A stretch of 15,494 bases of DNA from JASFTV01 sp050050615 (GTDB lineage Bacteria; Desulfobacterota; DSM-4660; Desulfatiglandales; HGW-15). The translations under genes were made by a program, and so were the position numbers. The stretch is taken from assembly GCA_050050615.1 (NCBI GenBank), contig JASFTV010000048.1:1-15494 (forward strand). The letters are read 5' to 3'. Under the pieces are notes generated by a model that was not told the origin of the DNA, did not search any database, and was given only the letters and a program-made list of their open reading frames with translations. Below, in pieces: positions 8,228-14,207 of the stretch (the stretch's first letter is position 1; every line of letters starts with the position of its first letter).

Positions 8228-8496
8228 TATGGCACTGCAACCGGGTGCCCGCCAGAAAAGCGGAGCCTGTTGGACAGAGGGAAAAGAGATGGACTTTTGC
8301 CATGAATTCCCTTAGTTTTTTGCAGGTCAGCGGAAAAAGGCCACCTGGAAAGAAACGTATAAGGGAGGAACACCATTCAAAGATGGTTTAAGATCTAAAA
8401 GAAAGTCGCTACCTTTGAGGTGTGTTGAGAATCAATACGAATTGTATCTTTCTGAGCTCCTGAGGAACGGCTTGAACTGCAAGGACTGACGATCTC

Positions 8497-8958
8497 ATGT
8501 CAAGAAAACTCAAGGAAGTTGTCATACCAAAAGAGGAGGCTTTATTCTGGCTGGACAAGCACGGCCGGTGGCACAATCAGGATGGAGAATTTCAGCACAG
8601 AAAGATTATCTATTATTTTCATTCCTGCATAAGAAAAGACAGGGATGGCTACCACCTTGTTCAAAGGCACAGAAACTTCAGAGAAAAAGTCTATTTCCCC
8701 TACGAAGACACGCCCTTATTTGTTTTTGACGTGGTGAAACAGGAGGAGGTCATCCTCGTGTTGAACACTAAAAAGCGAATAAGATTGAAACCCAAGAAAT
8801 TGTTCATCAGAGACGATAGCTTGTACATGCACGCTGGAGAAGACCGCATAAAGTTCTCCGGGCAGGCCCTTGTAAAGATAGCCGATCTCATAGAGGACGA
8901 GAACGGCCAGTGTTTCATAAGGGTTAAAGGTCGAAGATACAGGATAAGTCAGATATAG
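8497..8958 (+). CDS. DUF1285-like protein of unknown function
   Basis: 153 residues, soluble, with no signal peptide or membrane helix. The pattern W(HN)QDGEFQHRKIIYYFHSCIRKDRDGYHLVQ (25-55), then VYFPYEDTPLFVFDV (65-79) and a hydrophobic beta-rich half resembles DUF1285, where a 'GxWfheGxxIxRxxLvxlFsxxLrrexDGxYxLvtP...VeDaPF' core is typical. The match is by eye and moderate. The start ATG has only a weak AAGGA about twelve bases upstream. It is followed by a terminator-like hairpin and then the cupin gene, on the same strand. No function is assigned to the family to my knowledge. Confidence 0.6.
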   Translation: MSRKLKEVVIPKEEALFWLDKHGRWHNQDGEFQHRKIIYYFHSCIRKDRDGYHLVQRHRNFREKVYFPYEDTPLFVFDVVKQEEVILVLNTKKRIRLKPKKLFIRDDSLYMHAGEDRIKFSGQALVKIADLIEDENGQCFIRVKGRRYRISQI

Positions 8959-8964
8959 ACAGTC

Positions 8965-9034
8965 GATCAGGCAGCAACACTTGACGCTCAGGAGTGGGAG
9001 ACGCATTGAAAGTTGGCGCCTGATCCTCTTTTTT
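8965..9034 (+). terminator. intrinsic terminator or attenuator before the cupin gene
   Basis: GATCAGGC (8965-8972) pairs perfectly with GCCTGATC (9018-9025). CAAC inside the left arm can pair with GTTG inside the right arm, and CTC with GAG in the large loop. The stem is followed by CTC and six T (9029-9034). It ends only 17 nt before the cupin ATG. It may end the DUF1285-like transcript, or act as a conditional terminator in the cupin leader. Confidence 0.55.
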
Positions 9035-9051
9035 GCTCTTACGGGGACACC

Positions 9052-9453
9052 ATGGACAGGAAGATCAAAATAGAAGATCTGCCGATTACGGAAGAATTCC
9101 TGAGGCAAAAGCGACTGATTCAAGAGCGCGGTGAGCTTGCGCTGATAGAGGATGGAAAGGATTTCAAACATCTTGGTTATTTCAGCTTAAAGAAAGGAAA
9201 AGGGTACTCTCGAGGGGGTCATTACCACATAAAAAAGATAGAGCACTTTTACATAATCAGCGGGAAGCTTCGTGTTCGGCTTGTGGATTTGGAGTCAGGA
9301 GAGGAATCGGAAACTAATTTGCACGAAGGCCAGCGTGTGACCATCTATCCGAAATGCGCTCACCGTTTCGAGGCCGAAGAGGATGCTCAGGTGATAGAGT
9401 ACTACGACTGCAGGTACGAGCCGGATGATGACGTGCCGTATGATGATTTCTAG
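9052..9453 (+). CDS. small cupin protein, possible sugar-isomerase-like fold
   Basis: 133 residues, one cupin barrel. Motif 1 is GGHYHIKKIEHFYIISG with metal-binding H57, H59 and E64. Motif 2 is GQRVTIYPKCAHRFEA with H104. A metal-dependent barrel is therefore complete. The C-terminal tail (YYDCRYEPDDDVPYDDF) is acidic and resembles the ends of FdtA/WxcM-like sugar-nucleotide 3,4-ketoisomerases, but no glycan genes surround it, so this is only one option. I use the ATG at 9052 because GGGGA lies five bases upstream. An in-frame TTG at 9013 would place the start inside the terminator hairpin. A 15-bp stem (9484-9522) lies just downstream. Confidence 0.82.
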   Translation: MDRKIKIEDLPITEEFLRQKRLIQERGELALIEDGKDFKHLGYFSLKKGKGYSRGGHYHIKKIEHFYIISGKLRVRLVDLESGEESETNLHEGQRVTIYPKCAHRFEAEEDAQVIEYYDCRYEPDDDVPYDDF

Positions 9454-9483
9454 AACGGAACCGATGTGCGGGTGCGTAGAGGC

Positions 9484-9522
9484 GTTCCTGCCTGCCAGCG
9501 CCCGGCACTGGCGGGCAGGAAC
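9484..9522. repeat. 15-bp perfect-pairing hairpin downstream of the cupin gene
   Basis: GTTCCTGCCTGCCAG (9484-9498) pairs with CTGGCGGGCAGGAAC (9508-9522), with one T-G wobble and a 9-nt loop. A weaker outer pair, GAACCGAT (about 9455) with ATCGGTTTC (about 9530), surrounds it. There is no T-run. It may block 3' exonucleases or be a copy of a dispersed palindrome; the CCTGCC core recurs in other hairpins of the window. Confidence 0.55.
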
Positions 9523-9580
9523 CCCAAATATCGGTTTCGCTGCAAAACCGGGTGGGATTTTTCTTGAAACATGGCCTGTC

Positions 9581-9596
9581 AAAAAGGGCATGGCCC
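9581..9596 (-). terminator. weak terminator candidate for the selenoprotein gene
   Basis: On the minus strand, GGGC-CAT-GCCC (9596 down to 9586) is followed by five T (9585-9581), about 65 bp past the TAG stop. The stem is only four strong pairs, so this is tentative. Confidence 0.3.
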
Positions 9597-9661
9597 CCTC
9601 AGACAGCCCTGTGGGGCGTACCGCGAAAGCCGGATCCAATGGGCCCGGGGGCTCTAACGGT

Positions 9662-10111
9662 CTATGGCTTTTCCGTAGGCGTAGGCGTTCCGAAATCCTG
9701 ATATTTCTCGTCAATCACCCGGCGAATCTCTGGCAGGGATTTTCCGTCCAGCATCATCTGCATCACGTCACGCGTGATCTTTAGACAGATCCCTCAGAAA
9801 GACCCGTGCCTGTCAAATTCCAAAGAGCCGTCTGCACGTACCTCCTTGACGTAGCAGTCATAGTTGCTTTTGTGCCCCGCCTCATCACAACCGCAATAGC
9901 AAGGAATCCTTTTGAGGATCTCCGGGTTGGCGAGTGCAAATTGATAGGCTTCCCTAGCCTGAGGCTTTGTCTTCTGGACCCATTCCGGAAAATCGCTTAG
10001 AGGGGCCATTTCAAGGGAAGCGGACGTGGGTTGGGGGCCGCTCGCGGAGGCGCCAGCGGCAAAGACTAAAGCAGTAACGAGCAAGAAGTTGCAAATATTT
10101 AATTTCTTCAT
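9662..10111 (-). CDS. exported CYCGC-motif protein, probable selenoprotein with in-frame UGA (U-G-I-C)
   Basis: Read straight through, the frame has 149 residues and ends at TAG 9662-9664; a single UGA (9794-9796) sits at codon 106. Residues 1-23 are a signal peptide with a likely cut at ASA-SG. The CYCGC core is IPCYCGC (C71, C73, C75), followed by GHKSNYDCYV (C86). After the UGA the frame continues GICLKITRDVMQMMLDGKSLPEIRRVIDEKY and a TPTPTEKP tail. From memory, this is the expected C-terminal half of PCYCGC-family proteins, which carry a Cys-x-x-Cys here. The UGA thus stands in for the first Cys, giving U106-G-I-C109, a typical redox pair. An ordinary annotation would stop at 9794 and lose 44 codons. 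GGAG lies eight bases before the ATG. Partners and function are unknown; a periplasmic redox or metal role is inference. A recent nonsense mutation is the alternative. Confidence 0.8.
9762..9778 (-). promoter_or_regulatory. candidate bacterial SECIS hairpin downstream of the UGA
   Basis: Fifteen bases after the UGA, the mRNA can form ATCACG-CGTGA-CGTGAT, a perfect 6-bp stem with a 5-nt loop. AUCU/AGAU pairs can extend it below an internal loop. The loop has a G in its second position and lies about 21 nt from the UGA. Both agree with what I know of bacterial SECIS elements. Their sequences are poorly conserved, so shape alone is only supporting evidence. Confidence 0.5.
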
Positions 10112-10783
10112 TTCCTTAACTCCAGGTTGATAATAATTGCCTCACCTGCATGTGGGGTTTGGTTTCGTCCCTGCAGCGGGGGATGGCACATATATTGAGA
10201 AGATACTACTTTGTGGTATGAAGTCAAGGGGATCCACAAAAGATTGCAAAGAGGGTTCGAACCCGAATGGCCCTATCCCCCCTCTCGGGGTACAACGATC
10301 CAGCCTTTGTCTGATGCTCGATAGATAGTGTCCGGTGCAATTTCCTGGTGGTTCAATCTGCAAAAATCTGTCACCATCTCGCCGGGAAGAAGGCCCGTCC
10401 TTGACTCTTGGGTCTGATTTCTTTATACCTTCCAGAATAGAATAGAAACCTTGCCGTCATTCGTTGATGAAACCCGCACATACAGAGATCCTTCAGCAGG
10501 CCGAGAAGTCTGAACAATCGTGGCGAATTTCAAAGAGCTCTCCCTTCGGTCGAGATGGCAAGTTAATGACGGGCCAAGATGCTAGGCTGGGAATTTTTTG
10601 CACGGACGCGATACGCTGAGTCTTGTAACCCGAGAGCGGATATGAATGCGCAGGTGGAGGATACTGCAAACAGGCTGCGTGCTTGCGCATTGCGTGTCGC
10701 GGGTTGGTGGGGGCGTGTAAAAGGGGCAGGAAGGTGGTTAGGATGAAACTGAGGATGGATGAATAGAAGAAAGGGGTGGTATA
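10112..10783. other. 672-bp gene-free stretch between divergent genes
   Basis: This region separates the minus-strand selenoprotein gene from the plus-strand 88-residue gene. It holds a probable minus-strand promoter (10200-10227). It also has a hairpin near the right end, AATGCGCAGG (10645-10654) with CTTGCGCATT (10682-10691). No open frame in it shows family features, and no structured RNA was recognised. Confidence 0.5.
10200..10227 (-). promoter_or_regulatory. candidate sigma-70 promoter for the selenoprotein gene
   Basis: On the minus strand TTGACT (10227-10222) is separated by 16 bp from TATCTT (10205-10200). That would start transcription near 10193, giving a leader of about 80 nt. 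It is the best -35/-10 pair in this intergenic region, but unsupported beyond sequence. Confidence 0.4.
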
Positions 10784-11050
10784 ATGGCAGATCCGACGGA
10801 AGTGACTGTTTCCATAACCGATAATTTTTTTACGATCGATTTATCGATTGAGGATGAGACACTCATCGCAAGCGTTTTGCTCGGATTGGGTGCATACGTG
10901 AAGAAGGGATTCTCTATAAAAGTGAGGCAGTCATACAAAACATTTTCTGGTTCACAGGAAATCGTTACAAAGGTGATTTCAAGGGCTGAACAAGTGGCTG
11001 AATGGGGAAAAGAGACAAAACAAATCATATCTGCTTTGCGGAGACGGTAG
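10784..11050 (+). CDS. hypothetical protein, 88 residues
   Basis: I do not recognise this protein. It has a polar beta-like start (ADPTEVTVSITDNFFTIDLSIED), a short hydrophobic stretch (LIASVLLGLGAYV, about 27-39) and a basic, helical C-terminus ending RRR. There is no signal peptide and no cysteine. The ATG at 10784 follows the purine-rich GAAAGGGGTGG. It lies 37 bp before a zinc-ribbon membrane protein on the same strand, so the two may be co-transcribed. Coding status rests on the ribosome-binding site, the ordered amino-acid pattern and the absence of better overlapping frames. Confidence 0.6.
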   Translation: MADPTEVTVSITDNFFTIDLSIEDETLIASVLLGLGAYVKKGFSIKVRQSYKTFSGSQEIVTKVISRAEQVAEWGKETKQIISALRRR

Positions 11051-11087
11051 CAAACCGGTGACTTTGGCTGCCCATAATAGGATAAAG

Positions 11088-11396
11088 ATGGTGCGGTGTC
11101 CAAAGTGCCCCCACGATATTCCGGAAGGAAACATGAGATGTATCTATTGCGGCGCTGCTCTGCCAGATGCTGTCTCAGTTCCTCGTATTGTCCGTGAGCC
11201 GGATGAGGATAATGCTTTGGAGCGGGGTGACAACAAGAATCTTATTCACATACCAGAGACCCCAGAGCAAGATCTCCTCCTGAAATTCTCTATGAAAAGA
11301 GCCAAGCGGAGAGAACCGATGAGTAAGGTCGCGCTCCTCATTCTTTTCCTGGTCTCTTTTGCATTCGGGGGACTTTTGGTATGGCTTCTGAGGTGA
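11088..11396 (+). CDS. tail-anchored zinc-ribbon protein
   Basis: 102 residues. The N-terminus is a short zinc ribbon, C4-PK-C7 and C18-IY-C21 in MVRCPKCPHDIPEGNMRCIYCG. A charged, probably disordered middle follows (30-78). One C-terminal membrane helix (KVALLILFLVSFAFGGLLVWLL, about 80-101) ends the chain, so the ribbon faces the cytoplasm and the protein is tail-anchored. I choose the ATG at 11088, preceded by AGGATAAAG. A GTG at 11058 would add ten residues before the ribbon. Small proteins of this layout are common in deltaproteobacteria; the role is unknown. It shares the 'ribbon plus membrane helix' theme with the genes at 4583-7696 and 12380-13423. Confidence 0.72.
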   Translation: MVRCPKCPHDIPEGNMRCIYCGAALPDAVSVPRIVREPDEDNALERGDNKNLIHIPETPEQDLLLKFSMKRAKRREPMSKVALLILFLVSFAFGGLLVWLLR

Positions 11397-11477
11397 TGCG
11401 CTGTGGATACTTGATGCTGGATCGAGAACACAGATAAGAATATGACGTTCCGCCCTTGTTTTCAAAGCCAGGAGGTC

Positions 11478-11789
11478 TTACTAAGGGGAGCACAAAATAG
11501 TTGACATGGAATGAATAAGGGCCATGAAGTCTTTTCTTTCGTTCCGAGGCTCCCGGGCTGGTCTTTTCAGCGACTTGCCTACGTCCCGCTTCAGAGAAGC
11601 GGGGCTCCGCATTCTCCGCCGTTGGCGGAGCTGCGGTTTCCCCCACAGACAAGTCGCGAAAAGGACGGCGCCCTCCCACCCCCGCTATGAGGCAGCGGGA
11701 TCTTCGACAGTCACTACAGAAAAGACTTCATGGTCCTGACCATCAGTAGGGACCTTTCTCCATAAACAATTAAATGCTCCCCTCAGTAA
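11478..11789. mobile_element. 312-bp element of nested inverted repeats, MITE-like
   Basis: The outer arms TTACTAAGGGGAGCA (11478-11492) and TGCTCCCCTCAGTAA (11775-11789) match at 14 of 15 positions, with weaker similarity continuing inward. Inside lie a perfect 16-bp pair, CCATGAAGTCTTTTCT (11522-11537) with AGAAAAGACTTCATGG (11718-11733), and a third imperfect pair around GTCTTTTCAGCGACTTG (about 11561-11577) and CAAGTCGCGAAAAGGAC (about 11650-11666). The core has three compact hairpins: CCCGCTTC/GAAGCGGG, CTCCGCC/GGCGGAG and CCCGCT/AGCGGG. The whole could fold into one long branched structure. No transposase and no clear target duplication are present. Confidence 0.6.
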
Positions 11790-12025
11790 ATGGTCATGGC
11801 CGGCTTTACGGCAAGCGTGAAGTCACAGGCACAAACTTTCACAGAAAGCACAGGCCCATGAAATAAGCTATTTCTATTCTTTTCTTGTTCACAGCTCTCA
11901 ACGCTTATGGGGATGATTCAAAGGGATTGACGCCCTATTAGAACGGCATGAGAACTTTGTGTTCTCCTCATAAGCCATCCTGATTTCAATCATCATTCCC
12001 ATCTGCCGGTGTCCATGCAAAGAGG

Positions 12026-12059
12026 GGCAGGACCGTAATCGGTTCTGCCTGTCTTTTTT
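12026..12059 (+). terminator. intrinsic terminator
   Basis: GGCAGGACCG (12026-12035) pairs with CGGTTCTGCC (12040-12049) through one G-U wobble, over a TAAT loop, and is followed by TGTC and six T (12054-12059). The nearest plus-strand gene ends 630 bp upstream, so it may end an unannotated short RNA. A smaller hairpin, GAGAAC/GTTCTC (about 11950-11967), lies just before it. Confidence 0.65.
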
Positions 12060-12282
12060 GCAGGACGCTTCTAAGAAGGCTTTTAGCACGCTTCTTGCAT
12101 CCTACACCTGAGGTAACAATATCAGGGGAAGTAAAGGGGAAGAAGAGGCAGGTGGCAATTCTCAAATGCTTGACGCCGGTTAGCAAAGGCTGAGGGCATG
12201 AATGGGCCTTTCAGGAAAACACGACGGTGACAAATTTCGGCAGATTCTGACGTTTTTGGACAAAGTTCATTGCTAGGTCCAG

Positions 12283-12327
12283 GTTGTTCCTGCCTGAGAG
12301 GAAAAGGGCAGGCAACAACATTTTTTT
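12283..12327 (+). terminator. intrinsic terminator or attenuator before the zinc-ribbon/PH-like gene
   Basis: GTTGTTCCTGCC (12283-12294) pairs with GGCAGG-C-AACAAC (12307-12319) with one bulged C, and seven T follow (12321-12327). It ends 52 bp before the next start codon, with no evident promoter between, so conditional termination in the leader is possible. Confidence 0.65.
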
Positions 12328-12379
12328 CCTGTCGGAGGAGAGCCTTTTTACCTGGGGGAAAAGACAGGGAGGTAAAGCT

Positions 12380-13423
12380 ATGAAGGTTATTTGTCCCAAT
12401 TGTAATAAAGGTTACAACATTGCGGATGGCAAAGTCCCGAAAACCACTGTGAAAGCCAAGTGCAAGAGTTGCGATCAAATCATGGTCATCGAACCGTCTG
12501 GAATCGTATGGGCGGACGCTCCTGTGACATCCCCGCCACCCTCAGGATTCGAGGGGGCCGGGGTGTCTGCGGGTCACGCGGTACTCATGGACTATCCAGA
12601 GCTCCAGTCTATATCACCGGATAGGGTCATGTTCGAAGAGATTTTGTCTCCTAACAAGAAAGGAGGCTACAAAAGCATGAGGAACAAGCTGAAAGTGAAG
12701 GTTCTCATGGCCGTATCGGAAGTTCTGGATAAGGCTCTGAACGAGGGAGAAAAAGTCATGCGGATCGGCAAGGGCACAGCCTATTACCCTGCGGAACTCT
12801 TTTTTGGCAACGGGTGGCTGACCATGATGTACAACCATTATGCAATCCTTGCCACCAACCAAAGACTTCTCTTCATCAACGTCAACTCAAGGATGAAACG
12901 CAGGACCCATTACCTCTTTCAGATACTCTACGAAGATATAAAAAAGCTTAAGCGGGGTATACTCGGCAGCATGACTTTCACCCGAGAAAAGTCGAAGCGG
13001 CGTGTATTCACGAACGTGAAGCGATTTATGTCCAAAGAACTGAAAAGCTTTATCATGGAAAGAAAGGAATACGCCATGGAGGAGCCGGAGGAAGTGCTTG
13101 AAAACATCTGTCCCTCTTGCTTCGTCCCGCTGCAAAAAGGTCTCAAGGTTTGCCCGTCCTGCAAGGCTGCTTTTAAGGAACCAAAGAAAGCGTCTTTGAG
13201 GTCTCTGTTACTGCCGGGGTTGGGCGATTTCTATCTGGGGCACAGGGCCCTGGGCATCATGGAATTGATAGGCTCCCTCGTGATCTGGAGCTATGCGTTG
13301 CTCCTCATATTGAGCGGCCAGAAGGAAGGCCTGTTCATAGGGGTGTTTCTACTGCTATTTTACAATAGCATGGACGGTGCGCTCACCTATTTTATGGCCA
13401 AAAAAGGTTACATGCTGGCGTAG
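12380..13423 (+). CDS. zinc ribbon (MJ0042-type) - PH-like - zinc ribbon - TM2-like membrane protein
   Basis: 347 residues. An MJ0042-type zinc ribbon opens the chain (CPNC 5-8, CKSC 28-31). A low-complexity linker (38-65) follows. Residues about 100-225 (YYPAELFFGNGWLTMMYNHYAILATNQRLLFINVNSRMKR...) resemble a bacterial PH-like domain. Next is a second ribbon, CPSC 244-247 and CPSC 258-261. The C-terminus has LLLPGLGDFYLGHRALGIMELIGSL and two hydrophobic helices (about 293-312 and 316-332), a TM2-like layout. Both ribbons are then cytoplasmic. GGGAGG lies seven bases before the ATG at 12380. The frame stays open upstream to 12284, but that start falls inside a terminator hairpin. The function is unknown; a membrane-associated scaffold or sensor is inference. 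Confidence 0.8.
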   Translation: MKVICPNCNKGYNIADGKVPKTTVKAKCKSCDQIMVIEPSGIVWADAPVTSPPPSGFEGAGVSAGHAVLMDYPELQSISPDRVMFEEILSPNKKGGYKSMRNKLKVKVLMAVSEVLDKALNEGEKVMRIGKGTAYYPAELFFGNGWLTMMYNHYAILATNQRLLFINVNSRMKRRTHYLFQILYEDIKKLKRGILGSMTFTREKSKRRVFTNVKRFMSKELKSFIMERKEYAMEEPEEVLENICPSCFVPLQKGLKVCPSCKAAFKEPKKASLRSLLLPGLGDFYLGHRALGIMELIGSLVIWSYALLLILSGQKEGLFIGVFLLLFYNSMDGALTYFMAKKGYMLA

Positions 13424-13686
13424 AGAGGGGTGCCGGAGACTGTATGCTAGATGCCCCCTGAACGTACACCGTGTGTTTTGCATAACGGGTAGGCAAGGGT
13501 ATCCAGGCTGTCTCGGAAGTTGAAAGGCCTGCCTCACGGGATGTTCTCCCCCCACAATGGATTGAGCTTTGTAACAAAAACAATCTTCATGATGACCTCC
13601 TCGTGGAATCTGGCTGCTTTTTCAAGTGATCATCACTTGACCAAGAAAGTTCTGGAAAATAAAATCAAAAAAGTGCCAAAATGTGA

Positions 13687-13974
13687 ACAGAATTCGCTCC
13701 AAAAGCATTCATAACCAACCATGGCCAACGCATTGAAGGGAAGCATCTCATTTTGTACTGCTCCGTAGGAGATCGCAGCTCGGGGTTTATCGAGCGGGTG
13801 CAAGCCCAGGCACTTAAGAGGGGGGCCGTTTCTCTTTCGAATCTTCGAGGCCGCATTTTCCGGTGGTACAACGAAAACAAGCCTGTCTTGGACAGCCGAG
13901 GCGAAACGGATGCCATCCATCCCTACGACGATAAGTGGGGCAAGTTGATCAAAAGGAGAAACAAGAATCCATGA
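13687..13974 (+). pseudogene. rhodanese-like domain remnant, N-terminus missing
   Basis: The frame is open from 13687, after a TGA, to TGA 13972-13974, with no ATG start. It encodes the second half of a rhodanese-like domain: LILYCSVGDRSSGFIERVQA with the active-site loop C-S-V-G-D-R, then VSLSNLRGRIFRWYNENKPVL and the typical IHPYDDKWGKLIKRR end. The first half of the domain is absent; the 260 bp upstream show none of its motifs in any frame I checked. No ribosome-binding site precedes the only in-frame start-like codon, TTG 13753. A decayed gene is most likely. Confidence 0.6.
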
Positions 13975-14044
13975 AAAGAGCAACTTGCGCCCATTGCAGG
14001 CTTTGCTTGGATTAGGTCCCTTGCCCTTGATGCAAGAGGATGAG

Positions 14045-14186
14045 TTAATACAAACGCATTAAGAAAACTGTCATTGCGAGGACCCCGCAGTTGATGCGGG
14101 GGACGAGGCAATCCCAATGAAAACGAGATTGCCGCGCCCTACGGGCTCGCAATGACATGTAAACATATTAAGTGCGTTTGTATTAG
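14045..14186. repeat. nested palindromic dispersed repeat
   Basis: The outer arms TTAATACAAACGCATTAA (14045-14062) and TTAAGTGCGTTTGTATTAG (14168-14186) match with one extra base and end differences. The inner arms TGTCATTGCGAG (14069-14080) and CTCGCAATGACA (14146-14157) match perfectly. The core holds CCCCGCA/TGCGGGG (14083-14089 with 14095-14101). From memory, the 'GTCATTGCGAG...CTCGCAATGAC' core is a widespread bacterial intergenic repeat. It ends 21 bp before the next gene's start. Confidence 0.7.
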
Positions 14187-14207
14187 TTTGGAGATGAAGA
14201 GAGCTGA

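Larger units (their letters stand above)
7697..8496. other. 800-bp gene-free stretch with scattered repeats
   Basis: I find no convincing gene here on either strand; the longest open frames lack family features and a usable ribosome-binding site. The left part must hold the promoter of the minus-strand protease gene, but no clear -35/-10 pair stands out. The centre contains a small palindrome cluster (7991-8040) and an inverted-repeat pair (8091-8101 with 8217-8227). A TTGACA at 8159-8164 lacks a good partner at 16-18 bp. No known riboswitch could be matched by eye. Confidence 0.5.
11397..12379. other. 983-bp gene-free, repeat- and terminator-rich stretch
   Basis: No convincing gene lies here. 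The frame open at 11524-11739 consists of the palindromes of a repeat element and is not treated as coding. The stretch contains the 312-bp nested inverted-repeat element (11478-11789), a possible small-RNA region ending in a terminator (12026-12059) and a second terminator (12283-12327) in the leader of the next gene. Confidence 0.5.

Noticed and set aside
8200..8300. G-rich stretch with GGCACTGCAACC and GGTGCCCGCC suggestive of a cobalamin or cyclic-di-GMP riboswitch
   Set aside because: The conserved cores of those riboswitches could not be placed in order, and no terminator or expected target gene follows.
10252..10266. GGGTTCGAACCC resembling a tRNA T-loop
   Set aside because: The flanking five-base stem does not pair, and no acceptor, D or anticodon arms can be built upstream.
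11524..11739. 71-codon plus-strand frame
   Set aside because: It consists almost entirely of the nested palindromes of the 312-bp element and begins and ends in its inverted repeats.
12284..12379. N-terminal extension of the zinc-ribbon/PH-like gene
   Set aside because: The start falls inside a terminator hairpin. The ATG at 12380 has GGGAGG at ideal spacing and begins exactly at the zinc ribbon.
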